A DNA stretch of 64,000 bases from Bradyrhizobium sp. CCGUVB4N (GCF_024199945.1 NZ_JANADP010000001.1:8122001-8186000); one strand, 5' to 3'. Shown: positions 37,115 to 46,028, numbered from the stretch's first letter. The notes: generated by a model not told the origin, from the letters alone. Numbers and translations: made by a program.

Positions 37115-37155
37115 TTCCCGGTGGCGGTGCTGCTGGTAACGCGCTGAGCCCTTGC
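37115..37155 (+). pseudogene. Decayed 3' end of an AEC-type transporter gene
   Basis: Forty-one bases match the 3' end of the AEC gene (35767-35807) at 36 of 41 positions, ending in the same stop (GCGCTGA) and the following GCCC. Translated, it reads FPVAVLLVTR against LPVVVLLVAR. It is a remnant of a second transporter gene or a partial duplication, fused to the palindromic element. Confidence 0.5.
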
Positions 37156-37219
37156 TTTGATTTTGCCTGCGCACGCAAAAGTAGCTATTCTGTATCCACA
37201 CACATCAGCGGAGGCGGAC

Positions 37220-37624
37220 ATGGGACATCGCGAGGACATGCTCGACGTCATCAAACGCGCTTACGCCGCGCGCGGTGCCGGTGACGCGGAGGGCCTGGTG
37301 GCTGCTTTTCGTCCGGAGGGCACGTTCAATCTGATCGGCGACCACAGCGCGCTGCACCTGACAGGAAGTGTGCGGGGACAGCAGCCACTGCTCAAGGCTT
37401 TCGGTCAGTTCATCGAGCATTTCGCCTTCGAAAAGCGCGAGATCCTGACCGAAGTGGTTGAGGGGAATCATGCTGCAATACGGTCCCGCCTTGTCATCCG
37501 ATACCATCCGAACGGAAAAATTTTCAGCACCGAAGTCCTGGACCTCTTCAAATTTCAGGATGGCAAAATCATCGAGCTGATTGAGTTTGCGGATACTGCG
37601 CTGGTCAAGGCGATCATTTCCTGA
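37220..37624 (+). CDS. NTF2/SnoaL-like protein
   Basis: About 134 residues from MGHREDMLDVIKRAYAARGAGDAEGLVAAFRPEGTFNLIG; GGAGG lies five bases before the ATG at 37220. The cone-fold pattern (helix, sheet, HPNGKIFSTEVLDLFKFQDGKI) is typical of the SnoaL-like superfamily. It is flanked by two palindromic repeats. Function unknown. Confidence 0.7.
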   Translation: MGHREDMLDVIKRAYAARGAGDAEGLVAAFRPEGTFNLIGDHSALHLTGSVRGQQPLLKAFGQFIEHFAFEKREILTEVVEGNHAAIRSRLVIRYHPNGKIFSTEVLDLFKFQDGKIIELIEFADTALVKAIIS

Positions 37625-37714
37625 CGAGCGATGGGACTGGATTGGATCGCGTTGAAGATGGCGTGAAGCCTTCTTGCTCACGAAGCTCGTGAACTTGCCG
37701 CAGCCTGCGAGTTG

Positions 37715-37799
37715 CCGTGATCATTCACAAAATTTGCTTTGATCAACGTTGCGGATATCGTGCACCTTGTAGGGACCAGAGTTTCGTGCACTGTCACCG
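37715..37799. repeat. MITE-like imperfect palindrome, second copy
   Basis: Shares GCTTTG..CAACGTTGCGGATA and GAGTTTCGTGCACTGTCACCG with the copy at 37031-37112. The left inverted arm is more worn than in the first copy. Confidence 0.45.
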
Positions 37800-37867
37800 C
37801 AACACGAAAGTCGCGGGTAAGGCGCTAGCGAGCGATCGGCACGGTTCGACTCAAGTATAACGCTTCC

Positions 37868-38755
37868 ATGCCGAAGGAGCCAAATCACCACTACATTCCT
37901 GAGTTCTACCTGCAAGAATGGGCGGACGGAGAAACGCGCCAGCTCATCGAATTTTGCCGGCGGCATAAGGACGTTGTTGTCGCGCGGCCGACGGCACCGG
38001 CCGGTACCGGCTATGTGCCGGGTCTTTATAAAGATCGCGATGCGCCGAAGGGCGAGGAATACGTGATCGAAGAAAGACTCATGTCGTCGATCGACAATTG
38101 GGCTTCAAAGGCATTGCAGCAGTTTAAGACCATGGGCTCCCTCCCCGGCTCGCTCGAATCGCAGGAAGCCCTTGGTTGGTGTCGCTTTCTTTATTCACTG
38201 ATTGTCCGCAATCCGGACCACCTAGAGGTGATCAGGGAGAAATTGAGGACCATGGATCGGACGGAGATTCTCGAATACGTACGCGACGACTACCCGCGTA
38301 TCCGCCGGCCAGAAGACCCAGAGAACTTCGACGAATACAAAGCAGATTTTATCAAATCGCCACCCGATATAGATCCAGTAAAAGTTTTGCCGACACTTAT
38401 GAGAAGTAAGCGTGTCTTTCGAGTCATTGCATCATTTAAGTGGCATACAATGACGATGAACACACCGAAGTACCCGCTGCTGACCTCCGATAGACCGGTC
38501 ATTATGACGAATGGTTTGGTGAGCGACCACGCGCATCTCGTTATGCCTATTGGCCCGCGTCGACTCTTCATCGCCACGAGGACGATGGAAACCTTTGAAT
38601 CGTTTAAGCAGCGACATCCCAAAGAATTCGCCAAGGCGATAAACGACCGCATCTGCCTTCAGGCTCGCAAATTCGTCTATGGTTCGGACAAGAGCCAACT
38701 CAGGTTCGTATCCAATCGCTTGGGCAGGAGGGTTTGGTCCAGTCCGATCGGATAG
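37868..38755 (+). CDS. DUF4238 protein
   Basis: A 295-residue protein starting MPKEPNHHYIPEFYLQEWADG, the HHYIP motif of DUF4238, with further conserved blocks LGWCRFLYSLIVRNPDH and PLLTSDRPVIMTNG. The family is of unknown function and often found in mobile or defence-like regions. GC content is lower than the flanking chromosome, supporting transfer. It converges on the metalloprotease gene (26-base gap). Confidence 0.75.
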   Translation: MPKEPNHHYIPEFYLQEWADGETRQLIEFCRRHKDVVVARPTAPAGTGYVPGLYKDRDAPKGEEYVIEERLMSSIDNWASKALQQFKTMGSLPGSLESQEALGWCRFLYSLIVRNPDHLEVIREKLRTMDRTEILEYVRDDYPRIRRPEDPENFDEYKADFIKSPPDIDPVKVLPTLMRSKRVFRVIASFKWHTMTMNTPKYPLLTSDRPVIMTNGLVSDHAHLVMPIGPRRLFIATRTMETFESFKQRHPKEFAKAINDRICLQARKFVYGSDKSQLRFVSNRLGRRVWSSPIG

Positions 38756-38781
38756 CTGTGCCTGCATCGCGCACAAGGGCG

Positions 38782-39945
38782 CTAGGCCGGAGGCTGTAGT
38801 GCAGGGGCGAGATTGTTTCGTTTGCCTAACTTACCCTTATTTAGTTGATCGCGAAGTTTGGCATATCTCGAAAGGACGAATGTGTCGTGCTCGACGATGA
38901 CATCCATCCATCTGTCGTGCTTTTCTGTGTCCCACGTGGACTGGCCGATTTCGGCGATTGCCAGTTCGAGGCGAGCGCGGAGGGATGGTAGCGTCTCCTG
39001 CCAGTCCGACAAAACTGGCAGACCAAGCTCATTTTGCCGTCTATCAAAGTTGCGGCCAATAAGACTCATGACCTCGAAGGCGCGGATGTGTGGCGGTGGA
39101 TGCGTCGATCGTGCGTAGTCTGCCGTACCGTCATCGATACGACGGTCCATAGCAACAACGACAAGAAGAATCGCAACGATCATTGTTTTCCAAGTTTGCT
39201 GATCGTTGTTGTTCAGAAACTCATACCATCCAGTAAGGCCGTCAGCGCGGGTTTTAGCCCAGTGGAGGCAGTGCAAGACAGCGAAAGCGTCAGCATCGTA
39301 TTCCAGCGCGCGGCTAGTCCGCAGCTGATCCGCATCATCGACGCTGGCCAACTCAGATATTGAGGCGATCGAATCGAGCATCAAGTGGCCGTTAACCAGA
39401 TGCCCCAGTTCGTGAAACGCAATAAATTCAACCGCGAAATCTATCAGTGCCCCCAACAGGGGCTGAGGAATTAGATCGACGGGTCCGATCTTGACTAAGA
39501 GTTGTGCTATCGCTTCTTCGCGAGTTCTTATCGGCAGATGATTGAGCGGATAAAGTGGAGCAGGCGCGTCCCAGATGTCGCGAAAGACTTTGCTTTGATA
39601 GAGGTTGATGGCCAAATTGGCTACGCCCGATATGAGGCCAACTGAAACAACAAAGCAGCGCGCCTTCCCAATTGCCAAAGCGTTTCTCGTAGCTTCGCTC
39701 ACTGCTACAAAAAGTTCTTCATCGATTTCGAGATCAGAGCGAATGTAGGAGATGCAGTGAAAAGACGTGCGGGCGATCCTCTCCTCTATCGAAGTGGCGA
39801 CTAACTGCTTTTCATCTATGAGCGGAGCTGCCATCCCTGCCCGCATCAAATCATTCTCTAGCTCATAAAACCGATCTGACGGAAAGTAGTGGCGGGCCGC
39901 TAGGTCGACTGACTTCTCTTGATCTTCGTTCGACATTAATCCCAT
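38782..39945 (-). CDS. M48-like zinc metalloprotease
   Basis: A 387-residue protein with HELGH at residues 178-182 (zinc ligands and catalytic Glu) and a downstream third-ligand region ALEYDADAFA (Glu215) followed by THPPPHIRAFEV, as in M48-type peptidases. A hydrophobic segment before the motif (GLISGVANLAI) and another (MIVAILLVVVAMD) are seen. Cytoplasmic or membrane-associated action is possible. Codon use and GC content are unlike the chromosome. Convergent with the DUF4238 gene; a functional link is possible but unproven. Confidence 0.65.
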   Translation of the reverse strand: MGLMSNEDQEKSVDLAARHYFPSDRFYELENDLMRAGMAAPLIDEKQLVATSIEERIARTSFHCISYIRSDLEIDEELFVAVSEATRNALAIGKARCFVVSVGLISGVANLAINLYQSKVFRDIWDAPAPLYPLNHLPIRTREEAIAQLLVKIGPVDLIPQPLLGALIDFAVEFIAFHELGHLVNGHLMLDSIASISELASVDDADQLRTSRALEYDADAFAVLHCLHWAKTRADGLTGWYEFLNNNDQQTWKTMIVAILLVVVAMDRRIDDGTADYARSTHPPPHIRAFEVMSLIGRNFDRRQNELGLPVLSDWQETLPSLRARLELAIAEIGQSTWDTEKHDRWMDVIVEHDTFVLSRYAKLRDQLNKGKLGKRNNLAPALQPPA

Positions 39946-40036
39946 AATCCAAATTGGGGAGCTTACTCATCTGTCTACCTGCAGCGATGCGATGCGCAGG
40001 CCGTGGCTTTCCAGAACCAAGACACGCCTGTGTTCT

Positions 40037-40159
40037 TTATTTCTTTTTCTTGCGAACGCTCTGATACGGCTTAACGTGAGCGACCTTCAGCCCACCAAGT
40101 TTGTTCTTGATCTTTCGTGTACTGGGCTTGGTATTGACCAGCTTGAAACCTTTGGCCAT
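40037..40159 (-). CDS. Small basic protein (40 residues)
   Basis: MAKGFKLVNTKPSTRKIKNK and a tail of SVRKKKK; very basic, one small hydrophobic patch. GGGAG precedes the ATG at 40159 by seven bases. It may bind nucleic acid. It ends just before the tRNA remnant, so it is in the chromosome next to the island border. Confidence 0.5.
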   Translation of the reverse strand: MAKGFKLVNTKPSTRKIKNKLGGLKVAHVKPYQSVRKKKK

Positions 40160-40322
40160 CGACTTCTCCCTGCACTGCCTGAAAGCGGATTGAGCCGCAG
40201 CTTCAGTACAACCCAGCCTAGAGAATCTGTAAATCGCTGACGCGCACGCGTGCAGGCCCATACCCAACATTTGCTACGATGGGCGCGAACCGAGCGAGAC
40301 GGTACTAACTGGCTGATCAGGC

Positions 40323-40367
40323 TGGTACAGTTGGGTGGGCTCGAACCACCGACCTCCTGTTCCACAG
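40323..40367 (-). tRNA. 3' half of tRNA-His(GTG), attachment-site remnant
   Basis: On the minus strand: loop CTGTGGA with GTG anticodon, anticodon 3' stem ACAGG, variable AGGTC, T arm GGTGG-TTCGAGC-CCACC, acceptor CAACTGT, discriminator A and CCA. The 5' half is missing: the bases before the loop are not the complement CCTGT of the stem. The loss exactly inside the anticodon arm and the integrase nearby mark an att core. Discriminator A73 for His fits alphaproteobacteria that lost G-1/C73. The full tRNA-His should lie at the far island end. Confidence 0.6.
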
Positions 40368-40546
40368 ACCCATGCTAGCCGCCACTAGCCGCGATCAGGA
40401 TGCGTCAATACGCCCAGCCCTCCGCCCAGATTCGCGATTGATTTCAAAGTATTGCCTCCTGTATGTCGCGCCTTGATGCATCAGCATGCGTCACCACAAA
40501 TCAACGTGTGGATTGGGGCTCTGAGTGGGGCTCAGAACAGGGGATC

Positions 40547-41884
40547 ATGAAAAAGCCGCTGACCGCGACTGCGATTGCCAACGCTAAGCCAAAAACGAAA
40601 CGGTACGCATTACCCGACGTCGGACACCCGGGTCTGCGAGTTCTGGTTCAAACATCTGGGGCAAAAAGTTTTGTCTATCGCTTTAAGCGTGACAACGGGC
40701 AGGACGTGACCCTGACATTGGGTCCCGCAGCAGGACCTGGTGCACTCACGCTCCCTCAGGCCCGGGGCGCAGCGAGCGATGCCAGACGGCAGCGCTCCAC
40801 CGGGATTGATCCGGCAGCCCAGCGCCGGGCAGACCGCGCAGCAGAGGCCGCTCGGATCGAGGCGGAGGAACGGGAGGCGCGCCGGAAGGATGACGTCGTC
40901 GATCGGGTCTTGGACCGCTACTACCGGGACAAAGTCAACTCCATGAAGTCCGCCAAGGAACTCAAGCGGCTGCTGAGTAAGGAATTGACCCCGTGGGCAA
41001 GACGCCGGATCGATGACATTTCGCGCGCGGATGCCATCAAGCTAGTTGACGCGATCAAGGATAGCGGCAAGCCCGTACTGGCAAACCGCACGCGCGCCGC
41101 CGCCAGAACGTTCTTTGGGTGGTGCATCGATAAGGCTTTGATTGAGGACAACCCATTCGAGCGCACGAAGCCGGTGGCGGTCGAAAAGTCGCGAGATCGC
41201 GTGCTGTATGATGACGATCTGCGCTTATTGTGGTTGTCGCTTGATCGGATGGATTGGATATGGCGTGCTTTCTATCAGCTATTAATTCTGACTGGGCAGC
41301 GGCGCGATGAAGTCGCAGGTATGGCCTGGGCAGAAATCAAACAGAACGGCACGTCATTGCACTGGGTGCTTCCACCTGAACGCACAAAGAATGCCCGGGA
41401 ACATATTATTCCACTTCCGCCCGCCGCTGCTGAGATCCTGCGCTCTATCCCGAGAGTACAAGTTAGGACAACGATCAACGGCACCGAACGATTGAAGGAC
41501 TCTTCGTTTGTACTGACCACGACGGGAACGACACCCGTCTCCGGATTCTCCAAAGCCAAAGGGCATCTGGACAAGGCCATCATGCAAGTTTCCCGCGAGG
41601 AAGCTGAAAAGCTTGGCGCCGATCCGGTCACAATCGAGCCATGGCGGATACACGATCTACGGAGATCGACCGCGTCCGGCATGCAGCGGTTACGGGTTGG
41701 CGTAGCGGTTGTTGAAAAACTCTTGAATCACGTCTCCGGGACGTTCGGTGGCATCGTCGGCATCTACCAACGTGATGATCTTCTTGAGGAGCGGCGACAG
41801 GCTCTGAACCTTTGGGCCGATCATATCGTAAGCCTGAATGTTGAGCGGCCATCCAATGTTTTTCCGATCAAGGCTGGGATGTAA
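40547..41884 (+). CDS. Tyrosine site-specific integrase
   Basis: About 445 residues from the ATG at 40547 (AGGGG three bases before); a start at 40463 is possible. The arm-binding domain (KKPLTATAIANAKPKTKRYALPDVGHPGLRVLVQ, DUF4102-like) is N-terminal; catalytic residues are Arg near 251 in LTGQRRDEVAGM, His and Arg near 368 and 371 in HDLRRSTASGM, His in LNHVSG and Tyr near 406 in YQRDDLLEERRQ. It catalyses integration and, with AlpA, excision at the tRNA-His att core 180 bases to the left. Confidence 0.92.
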   Translation: MKKPLTATAIANAKPKTKRYALPDVGHPGLRVLVQTSGAKSFVYRFKRDNGQDVTLTLGPAAGPGALTLPQARGAASDARRQRSTGIDPAAQRRADRAAEAARIEAEEREARRKDDVVDRVLDRYYRDKVNSMKSAKELKRLLSKELTPWARRRIDDISRADAIKLVDAIKDSGKPVLANRTRAAARTFFGWCIDKALIEDNPFERTKPVAVEKSRDRVLYDDDLRLLWLSLDRMDWIWRAFYQLLILTGQRRDEVAGMAWAEIKQNGTSLHWVLPPERTKNAREHIIPLPPAAAEILRSIPRVQVRTTINGTERLKDSSFVLTTTGTTPVSGFSKAKGHLDKAIMQVSREEAEKLGADPVTIEPWRIHDLRRSTASGMQRLRVGVAVVEKLLNHVSGTFGGIVGIYQRDDLLEERRQALNLWADHIVSLNVERPSNVFPIKAGM

Positions 41885-41887
41885 CTA

Positions 41888-42346
41888 ATGGCAGCCCTAC
41901 CCTCCCCTCAAAAACTCGAATTGAGCGAACTTGCTAGCATCTTTCGAGAAACGCAGAACCCAGCTGCCGCCTGGCTCGCGTTTCATCTGGCAAAGGAAAA
42001 CAATCTGCCGGTACCGGATATCGTCGCAGCTGAGATCGACCGCTTTGCAGCAGAAGTTTCAAAGCCGCTATTAGCAGCTTGGAATGGGGATCAACTGGCA
42101 AAGATTACCACCAAGGGCATTACCGAGGCATGGGGCAGTGGGCGCGGTATGAAGCCTGCGCAAGACCTGCGACGTAGTCGCCGCGACGGCTCGATCGTCG
42201 CTCACTACTGGGACAAGACGAACGAAGCAAGCGCCAACGACGCGAAAGCGGCAGTCATGAAGGACTACAACCTAAGTGATAAGTCGATTGAACAACTCCT
42301 TACGACCGCGAGAAAGACGCGCGATCCGGACACGCCCGAATTTTGA
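41888..42346 (+). CDS. Island protein of unknown function
   Basis: A 152-residue helix-rich protein four bases after the integrase stop (MAALPSPQKLELSELASIFRE...). It has two conserved-looking blocks, NPAAAWLAFHLAKENNLPVPDIV and NLSDKSIEQLLTTARKTRDP. It is probably in one transcript with integrase. No family recognised. Confidence 0.5.
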   Translation: MAALPSPQKLELSELASIFRETQNPAAAWLAFHLAKENNLPVPDIVAAEIDRFAAEVSKPLLAAWNGDQLAKITTKGITEAWGSGRGMKPAQDLRRSRRDGSIVAHYWDKTNEASANDAKAAVMKDYNLSDKSIEQLLTTARKTRDPDTPEF

Positions 42347-42433
42347 CAGGCCTCCAACTTGCACCTCCTGATTTGAGCCCGGCCAAATCGACGATTTGAA
42401 TAGGTGGAAACAAAATCAGCTCTCGGGCTACCA

Positions 42434-42459
42434 AGTTGATGCAGCAATATGCATCAACT
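42434..42459. promoter_or_regulatory. Operator-like inverted repeat before alpA-like gene
   Basis: AGTTGATGC (42434-42442) and GCATCAACT (42451-42459) are perfect inverted arms with an 8-base centre. They lie 14 bases before the likely GTG start. Autoregulation by the encoded protein or the nearby HTH protein is likely. Confidence 0.5.
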
Positions 42460-42472
42460 GGAGAAGCGAACA

Positions 42473-42679
42473 GTGACTAAGAGACTTATCAAAACCGCGC
42501 CGCTGCTGGCAAAACTCGGCGACATCTCACGCTCGAAGCTGGATCGTACGATCAGCGATCCTGATCAAAAGTTCCCCAAGCCGATCTATATGGGGAGAAC
42601 GAGGTTCTTTGACGTTGAGGCCGTCGACGCCTGGCTAGCTACTCAGTCGCATACGCATCCCGACAAGCGCACGGCATAA
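42473..42679 (+). CDS. AlpA-like excisionase/transcription activator
   Basis: About 68 residues. The GTG at 42473 is chosen because GGAGAAGCG lies nine bases upstream; the ATG at 42449 lies in the inverted repeat. The winged HTH is LIKTAPLLAKLGDISRSKLDRTI with the wing FPKPIYMGRTRFFDVEAVDAWLATQ, as in AlpA/Cox regulators of P4-type elements that switch integrase expression and excision. Confidence 0.8.
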   Translation: MTKRLIKTAPLLAKLGDISRSKLDRTISDPDQKFPKPIYMGRTRFFDVEAVDAWLATQSHTHPDKRTA

Positions 42680-42690
42680 GGGGCTTGAGC

Positions 42691-43068
42691 ATGGACGACT
42701 TCAAAATTGGCTCCCCTGAACATGCTCTCGCGCTCGCGGATTGCCTTGAAGGCGTTGAGGAAGCGTCGCTTGGTCCGAGCGACATTGAGCTTTGTGTAAA
42801 GGCGCTTCGCGACCACGCCCGCCACGGTCGCATCCGCGCCATCGGCAAGATTTATGCCGATGGCGAGATCACCATCGAGGTGCTCGAAGGCTGCCTCGAC
42901 CGGCTTGCCATCGCCATGCAGCGGGCACCCCAGGGCGGCGAGGTCTACTTGCCGATCTTCGAACGGCTTGAGACCGAGATCGGGGCAAAGAAGGCGAGCG
43001 AGTCCACGATGGCTCGCGCGCGCCGTCGCTATCAGACGATAGAGTCGTCGGCTCGCCCCGCGTCCTAG
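42691..43068 (+). CDS. Island protein of unknown function
   Basis: About 125 residues from MDDFKIGSPEHALALADCLEGVEEASLG, with AAGGGG seven bases before. Helix-rich, acidic N-terminal half and basic C terminus (TMARARRRYQTIESS). It follows alpA-like gene by 11 bases. No family recognised. Confidence 0.5.
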   Translation: MDDFKIGSPEHALALADCLEGVEEASLGPSDIELCVKALRDHARHGRIRAIGKIYADGEITIEVLEGCLDRLAIAMQRAPQGGEVYLPIFERLETEIGAKKASESTMARARRRYQTIESSARPAS

Positions 43069-43271
43069 CCGGAGGCCGCCGCCGGCCGAACGCCGCTACC
43101 TTCTCCCACAAATTCACGCCTTCCGCCGCGCGGCACCTGCCGCGTGGTCGGCAGGTTCTTGCCCTGCGCAAGCGGATTTTCGGCGAGGGATACTCGAACA
43201 GACTCCTAACTATTCCCACGCCCGCCTAGCCTTATCCCCGACTAACGTAATCCTCTGCTCGGAGAACCAAA

Positions 43272-43469
43272 ATGCGGATTGAATTGAACGGTAAGACCTA
43301 CATCGACCAGAAGGCATGCGCGGGAATTTTATCTCGGACCGAGAAGTGCCTGGCTGCATGGCGCGTGCGCGGCTACGGGCCCGCATATCACCGAATTGGC
43401 GGCCGGGTGATGTTCTGCCTCGACGACGTGGTTTCGTTCATCAACGGCACGAAGGTCGATGCCGCGTAA
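43272..43469 (+). CDS. Small HTH DNA-binding protein
   Basis: A 65-residue protein with the pattern MRIELNGKTYIDQKACAGILSRTEKCLAAWRVRGYGPAYHRIGGRVMFCLDDVVSFING, the winged-helix style of MerR/AlpA-type phage helix-turn-helix proteins. The gap before it (43069-43271) holds no visible gene. Confidence 0.65.
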   Translation: MRIELNGKTYIDQKACAGILSRTEKCLAAWRVRGYGPAYHRIGGRVMFCLDDVVSFINGTKVDAA

Positions 43470-43528
43470 CCCAAAGGCAAAAACCCGCCCTGTTTGGGAG
43501 AACAGGACGGGCTAGAAGGAAAGCAACG

Positions 43529-43864
43529 ATGACGAACAAGACCACCAATAGCGGAACCAACGCGCCCTCGAAGGAGCATTTCAATCCTCGATATCTCGGC
43601 CCCTGCTCCGACTATTTCGCGAAGAATCCCCAAGCTAGCGTCAGAATCGTCGCGCGCCGTCGCATCGGACGCGATTGGGTGAATTTGACTTTCTATGGCC
43701 GCGACGGCGACGTTTTCGAGTTGCTTGGTGAGCAGGTAGCCAACCTCATCACCGGGCCGCTCGCCGTCGGGACGCCCCTTGAGCGCCTGACGGGCATCTA
43801 TGACTGGGTGCGTTCGCTCAATTGCGGTTCGCCGCGCGCAACTCGGTGGTGTGCTCATGGGTGA
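43529..43864 (+). CDS. Island protein of unknown function upstream of PrimPol
   Basis: A 111-residue protein (MTNKTTNSGTNAPSKEHFNPRYLGPCSDYFAKN...) with a strand/helix block RIVARRRIGRDWVNLTFYGRDGDVFELLGEQVANLI. AGAAGGA is seven bases before. Its end overlaps the PrimPol start by eight bases, so the two are translationally coupled. Possible replication accessory. Confidence 0.5.
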   Translation: MTNKTTNSGTNAPSKEHFNPRYLGPCSDYFAKNPQASVRIVARRRIGRDWVNLTFYGRDGDVFELLGEQVANLITGPLAVGTPLERLTGIYDWVRSLNCGSPRATRWCAHG

Positions 43865-44861
43865 CTCTCCTTTCGCGGCGACCGCCCCTGCACTGCTCGC
43901 CGCTGGCCTTTCGCCGATCCCGCTCGTTCCTAACAGCAAGATGCCGGGCACCGATACGCGCATGAAAAATTGGGACGATTGGTGCCGCAAGGTCCCTCCG
44001 CCGAACGTTATTGCCGGCTGGTCTCGCTATCCCGCTTGTGGGGTTGGTGTCTGCCTGGGGCGTGGCCTGATCTGCATCGACATCGACTTCGAGCCCGCGA
44101 TGGACTCGCTGCTCGCGATGCTGCCGCACTCGAACGTGCAGAAGAAGGGCCGCAAGGGCATCTCGCTGTTTTATCGCGGCAACACCGACGTGATCCGCTC
44201 GCGCAACTTCCGCACGTCCGAGCGCGTTGGCCTTGTCGATCTGCTCTCGGAAGGCAAGCAGACGGTCTTGCCGCCCTCGATCCATCCCGACACCGGCGAG
44301 CCCTACTATTGGTGGACCGATGACACGCTCATGGACGTGTCTCTCAACAATCTGACCGAGTTGCCCGACGACATCGCCGAGCGCATCGGCGAAGCCCTGA
44401 AGGCGTATGGCTATGATCGCGATTTTGAGCGACTTTCACACCGCTTGGGGTCATTCAGCGCATCTAAGGCTTCTCTTGGCGAACCCGCCACGGCGTCCCT
44501 GTTTCGCGCTGTGAATGAACGAGCACTGGCGAACCTCGCGGTTTGGGTGCCTGCACTTAACCTGAAGCGTTGCTTTCACGCCGGCAACGGCTTCAAGGCC
44601 GTCGCCGAGTGGCGTGCGTCCGGCACGCGTCGGGCGCTTCATCTGCGTGCCCCGAACCTGTCGTTTAAGTCGGACGGCATCCGCGATTTTGGCGACGGGC
44701 GCGGATACACGCCCATTGATGTTGTGATGGAAGCGCGCCGCGTGACAAACGCCGATGCCCTGCTTTGGCTGGCCCCGCTTGTCGGTGTGCTGCTCGACGA
44801 CCCGGAAAACGGTGCACTGGCGAGCCGGGTCGTCACTGCTGCTATGAAAAAGAAAGCCTGA
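43857..44861 (+). CDS. PrimPol (bifunctional primase/polymerase) domain protein
   Basis: About 334 residues. The N-terminal domain shows the PrimPol motif I DxD as Asp75 and Asp77 in LICIDIDFE and the later nucleotide motif TVLPPSIHPDTGEPYYW with His143. It is the compact primase/polymerase of mobile elements that starts replication without host DnaG. The C-terminal 150 residues are less conserved. It lies between a small coupled gene and a helicase gene (3 bases after), forming a replication operon. Confidence 0.85.
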   Translation: MGDSPFAATAPALLAAGLSPIPLVPNSKMPGTDTRMKNWDDWCRKVPPPNVIAGWSRYPACGVGVCLGRGLICIDIDFEPAMDSLLAMLPHSNVQKKGRKGISLFYRGNTDVIRSRNFRTSERVGLVDLLSEGKQTVLPPSIHPDTGEPYYWWTDDTLMDVSLNNLTELPDDIAERIGEALKAYGYDRDFERLSHRLGSFSASKASLGEPATASLFRAVNERALANLAVWVPALNLKRCFHAGNGFKAVAEWRASGTRRALHLRAPNLSFKSDGIRDFGDGRGYTPIDVVMEARRVTNADALLWLAPLVGVLLDDPENGALASRVVTAAMKKKA

Positions 44862-44864
44862 TAG

Positions 44865-46028
44865 ATGGCCAAGATCGCGATCTTTCCCGCGCCCCAGCCC
44901 AATCCGATCAACACGGTATCACTCCGGGCCATCGGAGCGACTACGCCCGAACCGCCGAAATGGTTGGTTAAACGCATGCTTCCGCTTAGCGGGATTGCGC
45001 TGCTCTCCGGACAATACGCGGCGGGCAAGACCTTCGTTGGCGTTGACTTGAGTTTGTCGCTGGTGTTTGGCCGGGATTTTCTCGGGACCCGCGTTCGCTC
45101 GGGCGGTGTTCTCTGGATTGCTGCCGAGGGTGCCGGCGAGATTGACTCGCGGGTTGAGGCAGCCCGCGCAGGGAAAATTCAAGATGGCCATGCCGGCCAA
45201 ATCCCGTTCTTTGTCACCGAGCCCCCGGCCGGGCTGTCGCAGCACAACATCATTACCTGGCTTGAACATGCCGTTGCCGAGGCATCGTGGGAGTGCACCG
45301 ATAAATTCGGCACCGACCTTCGGTTGGTCGTAATCGACACCCTTGCGGCGTGCTTCAATATCATCGACGAAAACGACAATGCCGAAGCGGCTCGCCTGAT
45401 GAAAGACTTGGCCCGAGTTGGCAACGCCAGCGATGTGCTGGTCATGCCGATTGCCCACCACGGGAAGAACGCCGAAACCGGCGTTCGCGGCGCTTCGGCG
45501 TATGGTGCTGGTGCCGATGCAATCCTTTCGGTACTTGGTGGCACCGATCATTTGTCGGGAAAGGCTGGCCGGCGCTCTGTAGCCTTGACCAAGTCCCGAC
45601 GCGGTGGCACCGGTCCGCTGGGGTCATTTGAAGTAAAGAGCTACGTGCTCGGTTTCGACGAAGACGGTGATCAGATGACCGCCGGTTATATCGAGTTCTC
45701 GGAAGGTACCGGAGAAGCCACCGCGCAAGCAGTTGTGGCCAAGGTGAAGAGCAAGGTTCCGCGCGAGTTCCTTGAGGCGTTTAATGAGACGCTGGCAAGC
45801 TTTGGTAAGGACTACAAAATCCCCGAAGGTCCGACCGTCAAGGCCGTAATTGTCACCGAGGTTCGGAACAACTTCATGCGTCGGTACATCACCGGCAACC
45901 CGGAGACCAAGACCTCGGCGAAATACAAAGCCTTCAGCCGCGCGATCGAAGCCGCGAAGAACGAAGCCATGATTGCGGGCACGTCGCTTTCCCAAACCGT
46001 CGAGCTGATTTGGTCGGCTCACGATTGA
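44865..46028 (+). CDS. RepA/RecA-fold replicative helicase
   Basis: A 387-residue AAA/RecA-like ATPase with Walker A GQYAAGKT (residues 49-56) and Walker B in LRLVVIDTLAACF, followed by the AHHGKN motif that contacts nucleotide. It resembles the hexameric RepA-type helicase seen beside PrimPol in plasmids and satellites. It probably unwinds the origin made by the iterons just downstream. Confidence 0.82.
   Translation: MAKIAIFPAPQPNPINTVSLRAIGATTPEPPKWLVKRMLPLSGIALLSGQYAAGKTFVGVDLSLSLVFGRDFLGTRVRSGGVLWIAAEGAGEIDSRVEAARAGKIQDGHAGQIPFFVTEPPAGLSQHNIITWLEHAVAEASWECTDKFGTDLRLVVIDTLAACFNIIDENDNAEAARLMKDLARVGNASDVLVMPIAHHGKNAETGVRGASAYGAGADAILSVLGGTDHLSGKAGRRSVALTKSRRGGTGPLGSFEVKSYVLGFDEDGDQMTAGYIEFSEGTGEATAQAVVAKVKSKVPREFLEAFNETLASFGKDYKIPEGPTVKAVIVTEVRNNFMRRYITGNPETKTSAKYKAFSRAIEAAKNEAMIAGTSLSQTVELIWSAHD

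Noticed and set aside
40323..40367. Complete tRNA-His gene
   Set aside because: The bases before the anticodon loop do not pair with the 3' stem and no D arm or 5' acceptor strand is present.
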